A DNA stretch of 64,000 bases from Cloeon dipterum (lineage: Eukaryota; Arthropoda; Insecta; Ephemeroptera; Baetidae): the NCBI RefSeq assembly GCF_949628265.1, contig NC_088786.1, forward strand, positions 36,787,681 through 36,851,680, given 5' to 3'. Numbering within the stretch: the first letter of the stretch is position 1; the number at the start of each line of letters is the position of its first letter. Below are positions 22,298-33,990 of the stretch, one piece after another. The notes beneath the pieces are model-generated. The model was given only the letters and a program-made list of their open reading frames with translations. It was not told the DNA's origin and did not search any database. Both the position numbers and the translations under genes were made by a program.

Positions 22298-25200
22298 ATG
22301 TCTGCGTTCTTTGCTGTCGTCTTTGTGCTTGGCCTTGGCCTGGCCAACGCCGTCAACTTCACAACCGTCTACGACTGGAATCAACTTGATTTCATCTGGC
22401 CGTCAGGAGCGAACAGTTATATTGAAGAGGTTAAACGAAGTTTCAATCCGAAGAGTGTTGAATTTCAATACATGGCCGTGTTTGGAGAAAGGCTCTTTCT
22501 AAGCCTTGATTGGAAATACGGACTTCCCGCCACTTTGGTGTGGCTGCCAACGAGTGGCACGTCGACTGCATCTCCAACGCTCACTCCTTTCCCATCCTGG
22601 AATTTACACGTAAGTCACTGAATGAGCTTGAGGAGAAATTTGACATTGAATGAACTCTTTTAATAAAAATTATTTCAACTGTGCGATCATGACGCTTAAA
22701 ATTTCGGAAAACTTCTCAAATTTCTTGTTGTTTTAGACTACACGCAAGATATTTCTAAGTCAAACACAAGACTCAGAACCTTTATTCCTAGGGCTGTGAA
22801 TTTTAGACGATTGACTAATTTTTCTGAGCTTTAAATCATAATGCAATTTTATACTGTTTGAACCGTACCTCAAATCGTCTAAAACCATCTATTCTGACTT
22901 TTTCGTGGTAAAAATTCTTGAAAATTACAATATTTAATAAAATTTAACATTAATTAATATTCTTAGCCTCAAAATGTCAAAGTAATCGCGGTCGAGCGCA
23001 GAAATAAATAGGAAAATTCTCAAATTTCGTTATTTTTGCAACTCCAAATCTCGGGTTCTAAGCATCAGAATTGCAAAAACCACCCACCGTTGGACTCGTC
23101 TCGACCTGTCCTGACCAGCTGAAAGGTTAAGGGGTGCTTACCCTCTACCCCTAAGTTGCTATACAGTTTGAAAGATGTAACATTGAGCGCCAGCGCCAGG
23201 AACGGTCGTCTCATATTTTCAAAATTGTAGCAATGTGGTTGAAAGGGGATGAGGGTAAACACCCCATAGACTCTTTGGATGGTAAGTGCAGGTTGAGACG
23301 AGTCCAACGGTGGGTAAATTTTGCAATTCTGATGGTTAGAACCCGAGATTTGGCAGGGAAAACATTAGCAAAAAACAAATATTTAAAATTTTTGCCATCA
23401 CTTCAATCGCTAAATCTCGGGTTCTAATAGTCAGAATTGCAAAAACTGTACACCGTTCGACTTAGCTAAACCTCCTCTAGATAACCAATCGAATTTGAAG
23501 TAGATTTTCCAATTTAAGAGCGTTTTGAACAGTGAAAAAGTTTGCTGAAAGTGCAAAACGACTCGAATTTTCTCGTAACTTTAATACACGGGGCAGAATA
23601 AGGGAGTTGAGGGTTGATCACCCTCAAAGCTTTTTGGCTATTTTAGGGAGGATAAGACGAGTTAAACGGTTTGCAGTTTTTGCAATTCTGATGGTTTAAA
23701 CCCGAGATTTGAAGTTGTAAAAACAACGATTTATTTGAAAATTTCCCTATTTCTTTCTGTCCCTTTTCTTTTTCTTTTTTTGTTGTTACTAAACAATCCA
23801 AAAGACAAAGTTTTAATTGCACAAAAATTATTAATTATTAAAAGTATAGCTAATCGATTATTTTTACAAATAAACTGCTCTCAGAATTAATCTTGAATAT
23901 TCGGCTTGAATATAAAGTAGTAACTTTATTATTTTTATTTATCTTACCAGGAAAGAAACAAATGCGACACTATTCAGACGGCCACAGGTTTGGAGACGGA
24001 CATTGATGGTCGGTTGTGGGTCGTTGATGACGGAACTGTCGCATGTCCAGGAAAAATTTGGATATTCGACCTGCTCAACAAGGACAAAACCGAGCACATT
24101 CACCAGTTCCCGGACGCGGTCGTCACTCATGAAAAGTTTTCAAGGGGGCTGCGTGACATAGTGCTGGACAAAACGCCAGACGACTACATTGCGTACATCA
24201 GAGACGCCAATTCCGAGCACATCGTCGCTTACAGCCGAAAAATGGACAAATCCTGGTCAGTGAAAACATCGAGAAAAAAATGGAAATCCTTCGCCCTCTC
24301 TCCTAGCCGGGAAGCGAGACAGTTGTACCTTAGCAAATCTTTTTCCGATGACTTTTATTCAGTGTCCGTGTCTGAGCTGAGGAGTCAAGGCGAAAGCGCG
24401 GATGCCAAATTATTAGGCCAATGGAAAAAAATACCCAGCAGAATGTTAATCGACAGTGCCAATGTCTTGTATGCCGCCTTCTTCAACGCGAATTACCTCG
24501 CCAAATGGAATATTTCGGAGCCCTTTCACGAGCAGCGGTTTCACGAGGTAATATTAAACTTTTACAAGCGCTGTAGTGCTTACGCGTGGGGGCGGGGGCC
24601 AACTCGGATTCCCCCCGAGTAACAATCGGGGGCGGTCCGACGGCGCCCGCGGCGCCATAACGTTGGAAAAACCGGCTCGGGGAGAGATCTCAGGGTGGGC
24701 ACCCTGAGAAAGGTCACCAGGGTGGGCAGGGGTGAGCTTCCTGACGAGACGCTTCCGGGGAGGGTTCGCGCGCGAAAATCCTTCCACCCGTCGAAAAGTT
24801 AGACCGGAAAACCGATGCTCCTCGATGCTGCGCCGCTCGCGCGAATTCAAAACGAAGTTTTATGCACTCTTAAAGTCACGAAGGAGGTGAAATGAATCGT
24901 TGCCGCTGGTTAAATCGCGTCGTAAAAGTGCTCAGGGTGGGCGACCTGAGGAAGGTTGGTGTTTTGAAATGTGGGAAGTCGCCGCAGTGCAGCGTCAAAC
25001 ATGCTAAAAAACGACTAAAACGCAATTAAATTCGGCCTGGGAATCGGTCTCAGGTTGGGGTACCCTGAGTAAGGTCGTTTGGGCATGCCAGATTGAAGTG
25101 CTTGGCTAACCCTGTCGAATGAGGGGTCGCGGTTGACACTGCGGCGAATACTCGAATTTTGGCAGAAATAAAACTATTTCAGAGGCGGTGCACACGTTTT

Positions 25201-26650
25201 GCACACCAAAAACCGAAAACCCCTTATAAAATCAATTTGGGCAAAGTTAAACCACCAAAAATTTGGTTTCAGACACGCACGCACGCCCTCGTGTGTATCC
25301 GATGGTCAAATTCGAAATTAAGTGCCCCACGGCTCCGCGGCGCCGCCGCGCGTATTTTTAGCCTGTTCATTCGCGTGCAGAGCATAACGCGGATTTTCAA
25401 TGCTCCGCCGTAATTCGCCTAGGGCCCGGATTTCCACCAAAATCGGTGTGCAGATGCTAATCACCGAGCGGAAGAGTATGGTATTGCAGTCGCGGGCGAA
25501 AAGAATTTTTTTCTGCCCGAAATCCGAATTCGAAATTCCCATGTTAAGCTTATGGGAGGCGAAAAGCCGTTCCGCGCCGCGCGCCAAACCTATCTCCTTC
25601 CAGGTTTCTTATCCGATCAGATCGAATTCGGTCTTAAAACACTCGCAGATAAAGTGCGCATCAATCGTCTTGGCCTTTTATTATTATTTGGCCCATGTCC
25701 GCCGCCATTCCTGACGAAAGGTAGCCAAATGGAAATGGGCAAATTTGCCCGCTTAATAACTTTTCGCTATGGGCCAGAAAAATCTTTTCCACACACCGTT
25801 GGGTTTGTCTACTTGTCCCCTAACCTAATCTCGAGTTTGGGGGCCCTGGGGCCCATAGAGCCCCCGCGCGGGGGCCGCGAGTATCGAAAAATCGCGTTTT
25901 GTACCTTTATAACGTCACCCTTGACCCTGAGGAGGTGGCACAGGCCTAAAACTCGCTGGGAGGTCTTAGGATGGGCAAAATTTATTTTGATGTTTTTTTT
26001 TCAGATTTTTAGCTTTCCATGTCTGCGGCCGTGTTAACCTTATAGAAGCTTTGATTTTTCTCACTTTTTAACCCTTTCGGCCCTTATATCTCCGGGGCCA
26101 TTCGAGCAGCATGGCGTAACGAAACAAAAAAATTAAGCTAATTGCAGCCTCGTTCGAACGCGACGTAGCGGCGGGCCGACGGGCCAATAGGGCCCGCGTC
26201 CGGACCCCTTGAAAAAAATAATTAATGTCCAAACCACGTTTTTTCGACCTTTATATCTCGACCGCTATGGGACCCACGGCCCAAAACCAGTGTTCGTTAA
26301 ATTGGCCGTTAAATTCTGCGGGTGATGGCACCATTTTCCACCCCCCAGCTCCTACGCAACCCCCTGCACCCTAAACAGACCCGAAAAAGGCCCACTTTTT
26401 TGTAATAATAATTTTCCTTATTTTCCCAATTATTTTATACTTTGTATGGCTTACGATTAATAAATAAATCAACTCACCGCATTCTTTTTAGTTCGGAGAA
26501 CTGGGTGCAATTGAGCCATTTACTTTTGCCTTGGACTCGAACGGCACCTTATGGTTGACGGAGCAAAATGAAACTGGGGGTGCGAATAGGCATAAACTGC
26601 TCAAGGCTTCAATCGGCACCAAATCGTATCTCTACTCACCACGTCCATAG
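22298..26650 (+). CDS. Yellow/MRJP family protein, copy 3
   Basis: Most diverged of the three tandem paralogues. Coding exons are 22298-22609, 23951-24547 and 26492-26650, phase 0, 355 residues. The signal peptide has the core VVFVLGLGLANA. Family blocks are FTTVYDWNQLDFIWPS near residue 21, MAVFGERLFLSL, DGRLWVVDDG, FALSPSREARQLYL, and FALDSNGTLWLTE in exon 3. It stops at TAG 26648-26650, immediately before a donor-like GTAAGT. Its introns are much longer than in copies 1 and 2 because of inserted repeats: two M4 elements in intron 1, repeat D and GC-rich DNA in intron 2. The leader acceptor TTTCAG at 22283-22284 lies 13 bases before the ATG, as in copy 1. TATAAAG motifs lie near 22088-22102. 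Confidence 0.9.
23038..23361. mobile_element. MITE family M4, copy 1
   Basis: Inverted-repeat element in intron 1 of Yellow gene 3. Arms read CAAATCTCGGGTTCTAAGCA, CAGAATTGCAAAAACCAC and CCGTTGGACTCGTCTCGAC, repeated in reverse near 23290-23360. The middle holds AGCGCCAGGAACGGTCGTC. Relatives are at about 23405-23720, 46371-46655, 56675-57130 and 63335-63800, with a weaker one near 58230-58480. Confidence 0.75.
23405..23720. mobile_element. MITE family M4, copy 2
   Basis: Second element of the same family, about 40 bp after copy 1. Arms start AAATCTCGGGTTCTAATAGT and end with GGTTTAAACCCGAGATTTG. The interior differs from copy 1, so it was inserted separately or has diverged. Confidence 0.65.
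24640..26400 (+). repeat. Repeat D cluster and GC-rich repeats in Yellow gene 3 intron 2
   Basis: Within one intron (24548-26491) are three repeat D palindromes, each followed by AAGGT: CTCAGGGTGGGCACCCTGAG near 24690, a variant near 24930 and one near 25050. After 25170 come GC-rich stretches with a CTATGGGCCAGAAAAATCTT motif also seen near 12185. A 161-codon open frame (25552-26037) has no domain and crosses repeat sequence. Confidence 0.55.
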
Positions 26651-28150
26651 GTAAGTAAAATCCTAGTGCACTCTCCATTGCGAGGATTATTAATTTGTGT
26701 GCTTTATTAATTTTGTGTGCTTTTATTAATTTAAATTTTTATTATAAAGTATAAACTATCACATACTTATTTTATTAATATTTTTCGTTAAGTGCAGACG
26801 GACAAAAGAAATGTATAATTAAGCCGTATATTTTATTCGTTAATTCAGTTCTTATTTGCAATGATTTTCCCATCCTGTAAATTCAAGAGTATTTTGTCAG
26901 AATTCCTGAGATCGTACTTTTGTTAGTTCGGGACTCTCTTGCTTTTATAAGTACTCCGTTGAAAAAAACTCTTCCTATCAATTTTAGATCTAAAAAACTG
27001 TTTTGCTCAAATTTCCATCTAAAATTCTCAGTCTTCAGTCTACGAATGTTATATTTTAAATCTGATAGACTAGAATTTGATAAAATCAAAAATCAGCACC
27101 TCTGACTCTGACAGACTTAAAAAAATAGATCAGAAAATTGATTTTTGCTTAATAATGTGTAAATTTTTAGTCACTAATCCTGCCTTTGAATCGGCCATCT
27201 TAGAAATAAATGCTCATTTACAATGTAATTTTTAAATTTCAATTTATTAATTACAATTTATAACACTGAGGCCGCAGACTCGCAGAGTCAATTTCTTGGG
27301 AATGCCAAACAACGCCCACTAAGTTTAACCTGTGTCTCACGTACCTGATCCTTTTGCAGACTTGTCATCGCGTGGGCTGACCCTGAGGAGGAGAAGAATA
27401 CAAACCTATACTTGAGGCAGATTTCTACACTGACATAGCGTTTTCCCGGACAGCAAACGGTCTTCTACTGAGACTAATATAAAATAAAGTGTGTCGCATT
27501 TTAACAAATAGTTCATTAAAAATAAAACAGCTACATTGGGTTTATTGTTTTATTCGTTGGAATGTTTCGAGTTAAATGAAAATACATATTGCATTGCATT
27601 CCCTAAAAACTGTTCGTTTTTCTTATCTAATCCTTTTTTAAATCTAGAGATGATGGTCATGTTAAAAAATTCTTTTCAATCATTAATTTTCTCATAAAAG
27701 CTTGCAAGAATTAATCAAACGTTCTGCCGCACATTCTTAAAAAATTATGTTGACAATTTGCTGTCAATTTTCTCGGAAAATAAATTATCAAAATAAAATT
27801 TTTTTAAAAAGGGCGGTAATTTTGTTTCCCTTCCCTTCATAAAATAATGAATTACGTTTCGACATTGAAAGTTAAACAACCAGATTTTGACAAGTGCGAT
27901 AGAGTCAGTAATTAATTGTCATAATATTGGGATTAAATTTTATTTTATTTTGATATTCAAGCTGTTATGAAAGGCGCTTTTTCGAGCCAGTTGCATGCAT
28001 TGCCAAAGAGATTTTGACGCGCGCGCTCGCATCGTTCGTTGAAGGCTGGCGGTTGCGAGGCGACATGAACAGCCGGCATCCACGGCTGCTACCACCGCCT
28101 CTGCACAGTTTCTTCGGCCAGAGCAGTTTTTAATTCTTGCTGAAATTTTT
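26651..28150. other. 3' end and flank of Yellow unit 3
   Basis: Contains intron-like AT-rich DNA (26651-27290), the relic tail and 3' UTR (about 27295-27500), the shared 3' flank (27565-27850) and a remnant of repeat A (27955-28010). No separate gene was seen. Confidence 0.5.
27483..27488 (+). terminator. Polyadenylation signal, Yellow gene 3
   Basis: AATAAA followed by GTGTGTCG, matching the context of gene 1 (8911). Upstream, at about 27295-27430, lies sequence related to the relic tail exon of gene 1, including CCTGATCCTTTTGCAGACTT. Confidence 0.6.
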
Positions 28151-28350
28151 TAACGTGGAATGATACTGGGCAACAATTGAAAATTATTTAAATTGTTGGA
28201 TGCCTTAAACAATTGACCGATAAACAATTTTTTCAACAATTTGCAATAATAAAAAAATGACCTTCCTACAATAAAAATTCAAATTTTGCCAATTTTCTCC
28301 AAAATTTTGAGTGCTTGAACATATTTTCTTGGCATATTCCGATTCCTCTC
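28151..28350 (-). mobile_element. MITE family M3, truncated copy
   Basis: Begins GTGGAATGATACTGGGCAAC like the full copy at 12350 but ends near CCTCTCGTCG, so about half the element is missing. Confidence 0.75.
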
Positions 28351-28589
28351 GTCGGAAATATCTGCACAGTGGAGGAAATTTTGACCAATCCGACCACAAA
28401 TTTTAGATTTTCACAGGAAAAATTGAATAAATTCATTTCTTGCGCAAGAAATTGATAAAATTGAGTATAAAGAGCCGTTAAAAACCGGGTGGTAAGCTAA
28501 TACAACCCTGAAAGGCCTCCTTGGGGTTCCGCAGGGGCTGTTTCAGACTATATCAACCCACGCCACTCGGACCGTGGAACATGGGACCC

Positions 28590-29480
28590 CCATAAGGAGC
28601 TAGCATAGCAAACCACGCATGCGTCAAGAGTGTCAAGACGTGTTTTGTAGCAAAGCAGCGCGCCAACCAATCAGATGCGCCAGCTCTCAAGGCCCCCTAG
28701 CGTCCATCACTCTAAAGAGAGAAGCTCTTTACCCATGACGACTACTCTACCACCACAGTGTAAGTTAGGGGGATAGGGAGTAGTAGAGTATCAGCTCTGA
28801 TGCCATTGTCGCCGGCTAAAGTATCTCTACTCTCCTTTCCATACAATGTACAGTTTTTTGCCCGAAACGCCCACGCCCACACCAGCCCCTGCTCACTCAT
28901 ATGGCGCGTATATGAGCCAGCTAAGAAGTTCAGCATCCACTGGCAGGTGGCAGGTCGATAGCTTTTTCAGCCAATCAGATGGCGAGTTGGAGTTTGTTGC
29001 CTGTTACGCCCACGAAAAACTCTGACACACGCCCCTCTTCGCCTCCCTCTGCACGTGGGCGTAACAGGCAACAAACTCCAACTCGCCATCTGATTGGCTG
29101 AAAAAGCTATCGACCTGCCACCTGCCAGTGGATGCTGAACTTCTTAGCTGGCTCATTTACGCGCCATATGAGTGAGCAGGGGCTGGCCCACACTACAGTG
29201 TAAGGAAAGGAGAGTAGGGAGAGTAGAGATAGCAGGCGACAATAACAGCACAGCTGATACTCTACTACTCTTCAACTTATTATACTAGTAGTCGTTGCGG
29301 GCAAAAAACTCGTCTCTCTAGAGTGATGGACGCTGGGGGGCCTAAAAAACTGGCGAATCTGATTGGTCGCTGGCGTCGCCGCGCCGCTTTGCTACAAAAC
29401 ACGACCTGACGCATGCGTAGTTTGCTATGCAAGCTCAAAAATCATCATTTTCGCGAATGGCTCCTTGGGGTCCCACGAGC
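28590..29480. mobile_element. Foldback element with ~400-bp arms
   Basis: The left arm (about 28590-29015) is repeated in reverse complement at about 29050-29480 around a 30-40-bp centre. Blocks nearest the centre are the most exact, for example CAGCCAATCAGATGGCGAG at about 28970 against its complement at about 29080. Outer blocks include ACGCATGCGTCA and GTCCATCACTCTA. A further partial copy of one arm is at about 29575-29690. No protein is encoded. Confidence 0.85.
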
Positions 29481-29879
29481 AGAGTGGCAGGGGGGTTAAT
29501 TAAGCCTGAATTATTCGTAACTTTAGCATGTTAATATGTTATCATCAAAATTGGACCTTTTACAATCGTAACGGGCCTATCCTATTCTCTAGCACCACAG
29601 CAGTGTAAGTTAAGGAGTAGTAGAGTATCAGCTGTGATGCCATTGTCGCCTGCTAGTATCTATTCTCCTTTCCTTACACTGTATATCACTTCGCGCGCGC
29701 TCTCTTGTAGACTTGTTTTTGGGTGGAATTGCAATCAAGATTATTAAACACAAAAAATATTTTATTTTGCCGATTTTTGGCACCTATAAAACCCAAATGT
29801 TCGGAGCCGAAGTGGCCTAAATCGGCTGCCGAAAGTCGGGCACGCCTCCAGTGAATGACGTCACAAACGGCACGCCACC

Positions 29880-30080
29880 TTTGTTAGGAGAGTGCGACAG
29901 AGGAGTTAAGTAAGTGCTAGTGAACCTATTACAGTTTCGACTATCTGTGCACCAGGTCTCAAATATCAATTCGTTTGCAGGTGAGGACTCAACTCGTTGT
30001 TCAGGTTCAGGTGCACAGATCGCCAAAACCAAGCTATAGGTTCACAGCACTTAACTCCTCTGTCGCACAATACCTCTCTC
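29880..30080. repeat. Short inverted repeat
   Basis: GCGACAGAGGAGTTAAGTAAGTGC-like sequence near 29893 and GTGCACCAGGT near 29945 recur inverted at about 30010-30070 (ACTTAACTCCTCTGTCGC). The loop is about 60 bp. It is probably a small MITE or a foldback remnant. Confidence 0.6.
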
Positions 30081-30663
30081 ACTCTCCCTGTTAAAGGTCT
30101 ATTCCTGACGCACATACGCCCCACCCCCACCCGCTGTCGCTGTAGCGTCGCTATGCCACATAGCATCATCTAGCATCTCATTCTCCCTGTGAAAACTGCG
30201 CAGAAAACATCGCGACTGTAGGGTTTTCCTCGTTCTTAGCTGTCCTTATTCCTCTGAGAGAAGTCCGAGACCTGATTGTGAGCCAAAATACTCAGTAAGC
30301 AGCCGAAATCGTACAAGGTAGGTGTCTGCCTGAATCAGACTCTGATTTTTAGCCCCTTTATGTGATAAATTACGGGATTTTGGGAATTAAGGCAAGGCGG
30401 ATGGGGATGCTCATGGGTTCATTCGACGCAATATTAAACGGCGAGTCTATGAATCTTTGTTTTTTTACTCTACGACCCATAGGAGCCGAGATATTAATTT
30501 TTTAAGTCGAAAAATCTACGCAAGGTTCATGTGTCTCCCCGTCGCCCAGCTGCAGCTGGCAGCGGAGCTAGTTACGTGACCGCTCGTTATTATCGTTATT
30601 ATGCTCTTGCTCTTGCTTCGCTTGCTCTTTCGTCTCCCGCGCGCTTCCCGCGTGCCGCCTGTA

Positions 30664-31418
30664 GTCCTTGTATTACAGACTTGTGCAGAGGGGATAAACG
30701 AAAGCGCCTACGCCTCGCGCATCTCGGCCGTCCTATCTTGCCCCATGTTAAAATGAGTTTGCGCCGGTGGCTCTGTGGCAGGATTATTGCATGCCGCCCA
30801 TCGCGAAATTGGTATCAAACGAAAGAGCACGAGTTATACTACGTTTAAAGTCGGAACCAAGCTTGCAAACCAAATGGTGTTCGAGAAATCCGCTTCGCAA
30901 AAACGCTATTTTTAGACGGTATGCCACCGGCGAACGGAAGTAACGACGTTCCCACTACCACCAGACACCGGCGCGATCTCATTGGTCGGCTCCCACAGCT
31001 TGCGCTATCTTAAACTACTAAAGTGGGAGGCAGCCGACCAATGAGATCACGCGAAATCGTCGCGCCGGTGTCTGGTGGTAGTGGGAACGTCATTATTTCC
31101 GTTCGCCGGCGGAACCGTCGTGGCTCGTGGCGCTGCTGGACAGCTCTCGCAGCTGGAGCGTGCAGCCAAAATATCGTTTTTTCGAAGCGGATTTCCCGAA
31201 CACCATTTGGTTTGCAAGCTTGGTTCCGACTTTAAACGTAGTTTAACTCGTGCTCTTTCGTTTGACACCAATTTCACGGTGGGCGGCATTCAATAAACCT
31301 GCCACAGAGCCACCGGCGCAAACTCATTTTAACATGGGGCAAGATAGGACGGCCGAGATGCGCGAGGCGTAGGCGCGTTCGTTTATCCCCTCTGCACAAG
31401 TCTCTAATACAAGGACTC
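30664..31418. mobile_element. Foldback element with ~340-370-bp arms
   Basis: The left arm (about 30664-30993) is inverted at about 31029-31418. Shared blocks include CATTGGTCGGCTCCCAC, CCACCGGCGCAAACTC, AAGCTTGCAAACCAAATGGT and CTCTGCACAAGTCT. Open frames of 60-105 codons on both strands arise from the palindrome and are not conserved domains. Confidence 0.85.
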
Positions 31419-31789
31419 TAGCCGCCTGGAGCCAAAAAAATAGCATCCTCAATATATGCTTAGCCGTCACTTAAAAACAAGTGAAAAAAGACCACCAGGG
31501 GCAGTCGAGAGTCGAGTTGAAGCGGCCGAGGAACTAGAAGTTATTTTTTCTGCTTATTTAAATGATTTTTAAACCATTAAAAACCATTTATATCACGTTT
31601 TTCGAAACTTACAGCAATTTTACTGTTACAAAGCGTTGTGGGAGCGATCAAAATGCGCATTTAGGCTCAACAACCAAACGCGAATTTCTTTATCGCAAGA
31701 AAAGGGCCACAGTATCAATTCAAATTAAAACTTTCGAGTTTTTAGAGCGATGAGCAATTTGGCAAAAAAATTGTTTTAGAATGTGTCTG

Positions 31790-31990
31790 CGCCGGGCGAA
31801 ATGCGCCTGCGCCTGCAGGGCACGCTGCGCCGCTCTCGCGCATTCGAAAACGAAAAGCACTTAAACGCACTCTAAATGCGACGAAGGAAGCGAAATGAGT
31901 CGTTGCGGCCGGCTGAATCGCGCAGTAAAAGTGCTCAGGGTGGGCGTCGTGGGCGACCTGAGCTGCGGCGAACTGCGAGGTTGCTATTTT
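31790..31990 (+). repeat. Interspersed repeat D, partial copy
   Basis: CTGCGCCGCTCTCGCGCATT, GTCGTTGCGGCC and AAAAGTGCTCAGGGTGGGCG match 24825-24950 in the Yellow gene 3 intron. The flanking interval to 32620 shows nothing else recognisable. Confidence 0.6.
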
Positions 31991-32620
31991 CCCCCACTTT
32001 CTCCCTTCCAGAGGTGCTTTTGTGATTAAAATCGTGTCCATATTATTTGCTTGCATTGAAGGCGAATTTTTCTTCTTTTGTTGGGCTGGCAATATGAGTG
32101 ACAAAAAATAAGGCAATTAAAACAAAAGGGGCGAAATAATATTTTCTTAAAATTGTCCTGTTCAACTGGAACAATTCAAACGTACGTTTAATGGTTAGAC
32201 AAAATCCTAAACTGATCTTTTTGTTCATCTTTATTTATGACTGTTTCAGGTAGCCAAACTTCTCTGCGTTGAGGAGCAGCCCTGACAACTGACCAAGTGC
32301 AGATTTTTGAAGCGGGAATTGAGTCGCTGAGTCCGAGAAAGGTAGGTTTTAGTCTACTTATTTGAATTTTGATCCATTATTTCTAAAATCATGTCTTTTA
32401 GAGATAAGTCAGGGTTGGAAAATATCTGGATTAGTTTTTTATAATATTTTCTTTAATTTATCAAAACCGTAAAAAATTTGAAGAGTATTTTAGGTGATGG
32501 AATGAAAAGAGCACTTTCTGTCGCTGTTCGAATATAGGACTTTGTAAGCCTGCTACTATATTTATTTTATTAATTTTTTTTACAATAATTCCATGTTACT
32601 AATATGGTCTCAGCAATTTT

Positions 32621-33080
32621 TAAAGTGGAATGATACACTGGGCAACAATAGAAAATTATTTAAATTGTTGGATGCCTTAAACAATTGACCGATAAACAAT
32701 TTGTTCAACAATTTGCAATAATAAAAAAATGACCTTCCTAAAATAAAAATTCAAATTTTGCCAATTTTCCCCAAAATTTGAAGTGCTTCGACATATTTTC
32801 TTGGCATATTCCAATTCCTCTCATCGAGATCTGTCCAATTGTGTCTGCCACTCATTGGGGAAACTCTTGGTTTTGAAATTAAATCGGATTTCAAGTAAGG
32901 AGACAAGTGAGGAGACAGCCATTACATACCGTTTGAAAAGCACGCTAACCTTCCAGCCAATTTTCTCAAAAAATTACAGTGCTTATTAGGTCAATTTAGG
33001 CTTTAACTGAATCCTGAGGGATGAGTTTATGCATTGGCAACAAGCATTTTCCAGGCTTTTCCAGTATCATTCCTCTTTAA
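32621..33080 (-). mobile_element. MITE family M3, copy 3
   Basis: Full-length copy with ends TAAAGTGGAATGATAC and CCAGTATCATTCCTCTTTAA. It has small internal indels relative to 12350-12790. Confidence 0.85.
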
Positions 33081-33990
33081 ATATTACTAATACGAAGGTT
33101 TTCTGGGGAATGTGTGGGATGTGGATTTTGGGCTAAATATTTGAGCACATGACAGAAAATAACTTCGTCCGAAAAAAGGTAATAATCTTAAATTCTATGC
33201 TTTATTCTAAAATTTTTAAACATATACAAATTAAATAAAGTATAGACCGAGAAATCAGATTTGAAACAAAATTTCTGTCGATTTTTCGTGAAATATTGTT
33301 TATTTTTCCCATATTCTTGGAAAAGCAAGAGTTTGTGCTTCAACTCAGAATGCCCCTAAATATTTCCTTTATTGCTTTTGCGGTTCGTTTTGAATTTTAT
33401 GAAATTTAATTGTGTTTTTAAACGCGGAAACAATTTTTTTTAATATGCAAATTTTTTTTATCCAAACAAATGACAAATCAAGAAAATTTTGCACAAATTA
33501 GCTGATAGCACAATCATCGTCTTTCTTCGGAGCCAGAAAAATTGAGCGTCACAAAGAAAATAAGAAATCAACTGTGTTCACATTACTTTGCACGAAAAAT
33601 GTACAGAAACGTGAACGTTAAGTGATATCATTATTTTTAGTGCATTCGTGCAAGTCTTGCTTGTCATTTGAGCCGCATTTTCGTGATATATTTGTACATT
33701 TCAACTGGGATGCGTTCTAATTATGATAAATGAGCACACATTGAAGTCACTGTATTTTTATAAGGATAGAAGGTTTTATTTTGTATTGCGCTAATCAAGT
33801 CAGGTTAATTTGAAATAACCAAGTAAAACAGGTTCTCCAGTTTGGTATGATTTGCCAGCGTGCACCGTTTGTGTTGATAAAAAAGTTTATTGATTGCGAA
33901 AAATTACCCAAAATATTGACCATCCACCAAATTCAACTAAAGCTGTGTCCAGGTAAGAAAAATAATTCTATGATAGGGCCCAAGGCCGTG
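33081..33990. other. No gene recognised
   Basis: AT-rich DNA before the tandem array. No domain, repeat family or RNA gene was seen. Confidence 0.4.

Noticed and set aside
25552..26037. 161-codon plus-strand open frame in Yellow gene 3 intron 2
   Set aside because: It runs through interspersed repeat sequence, and its residues show only low-complexity GC bias.
30531..31296. Several 60-105-codon frames
   Set aside because: They are products of the foldback palindrome, appearing on both strands at mirrored positions.
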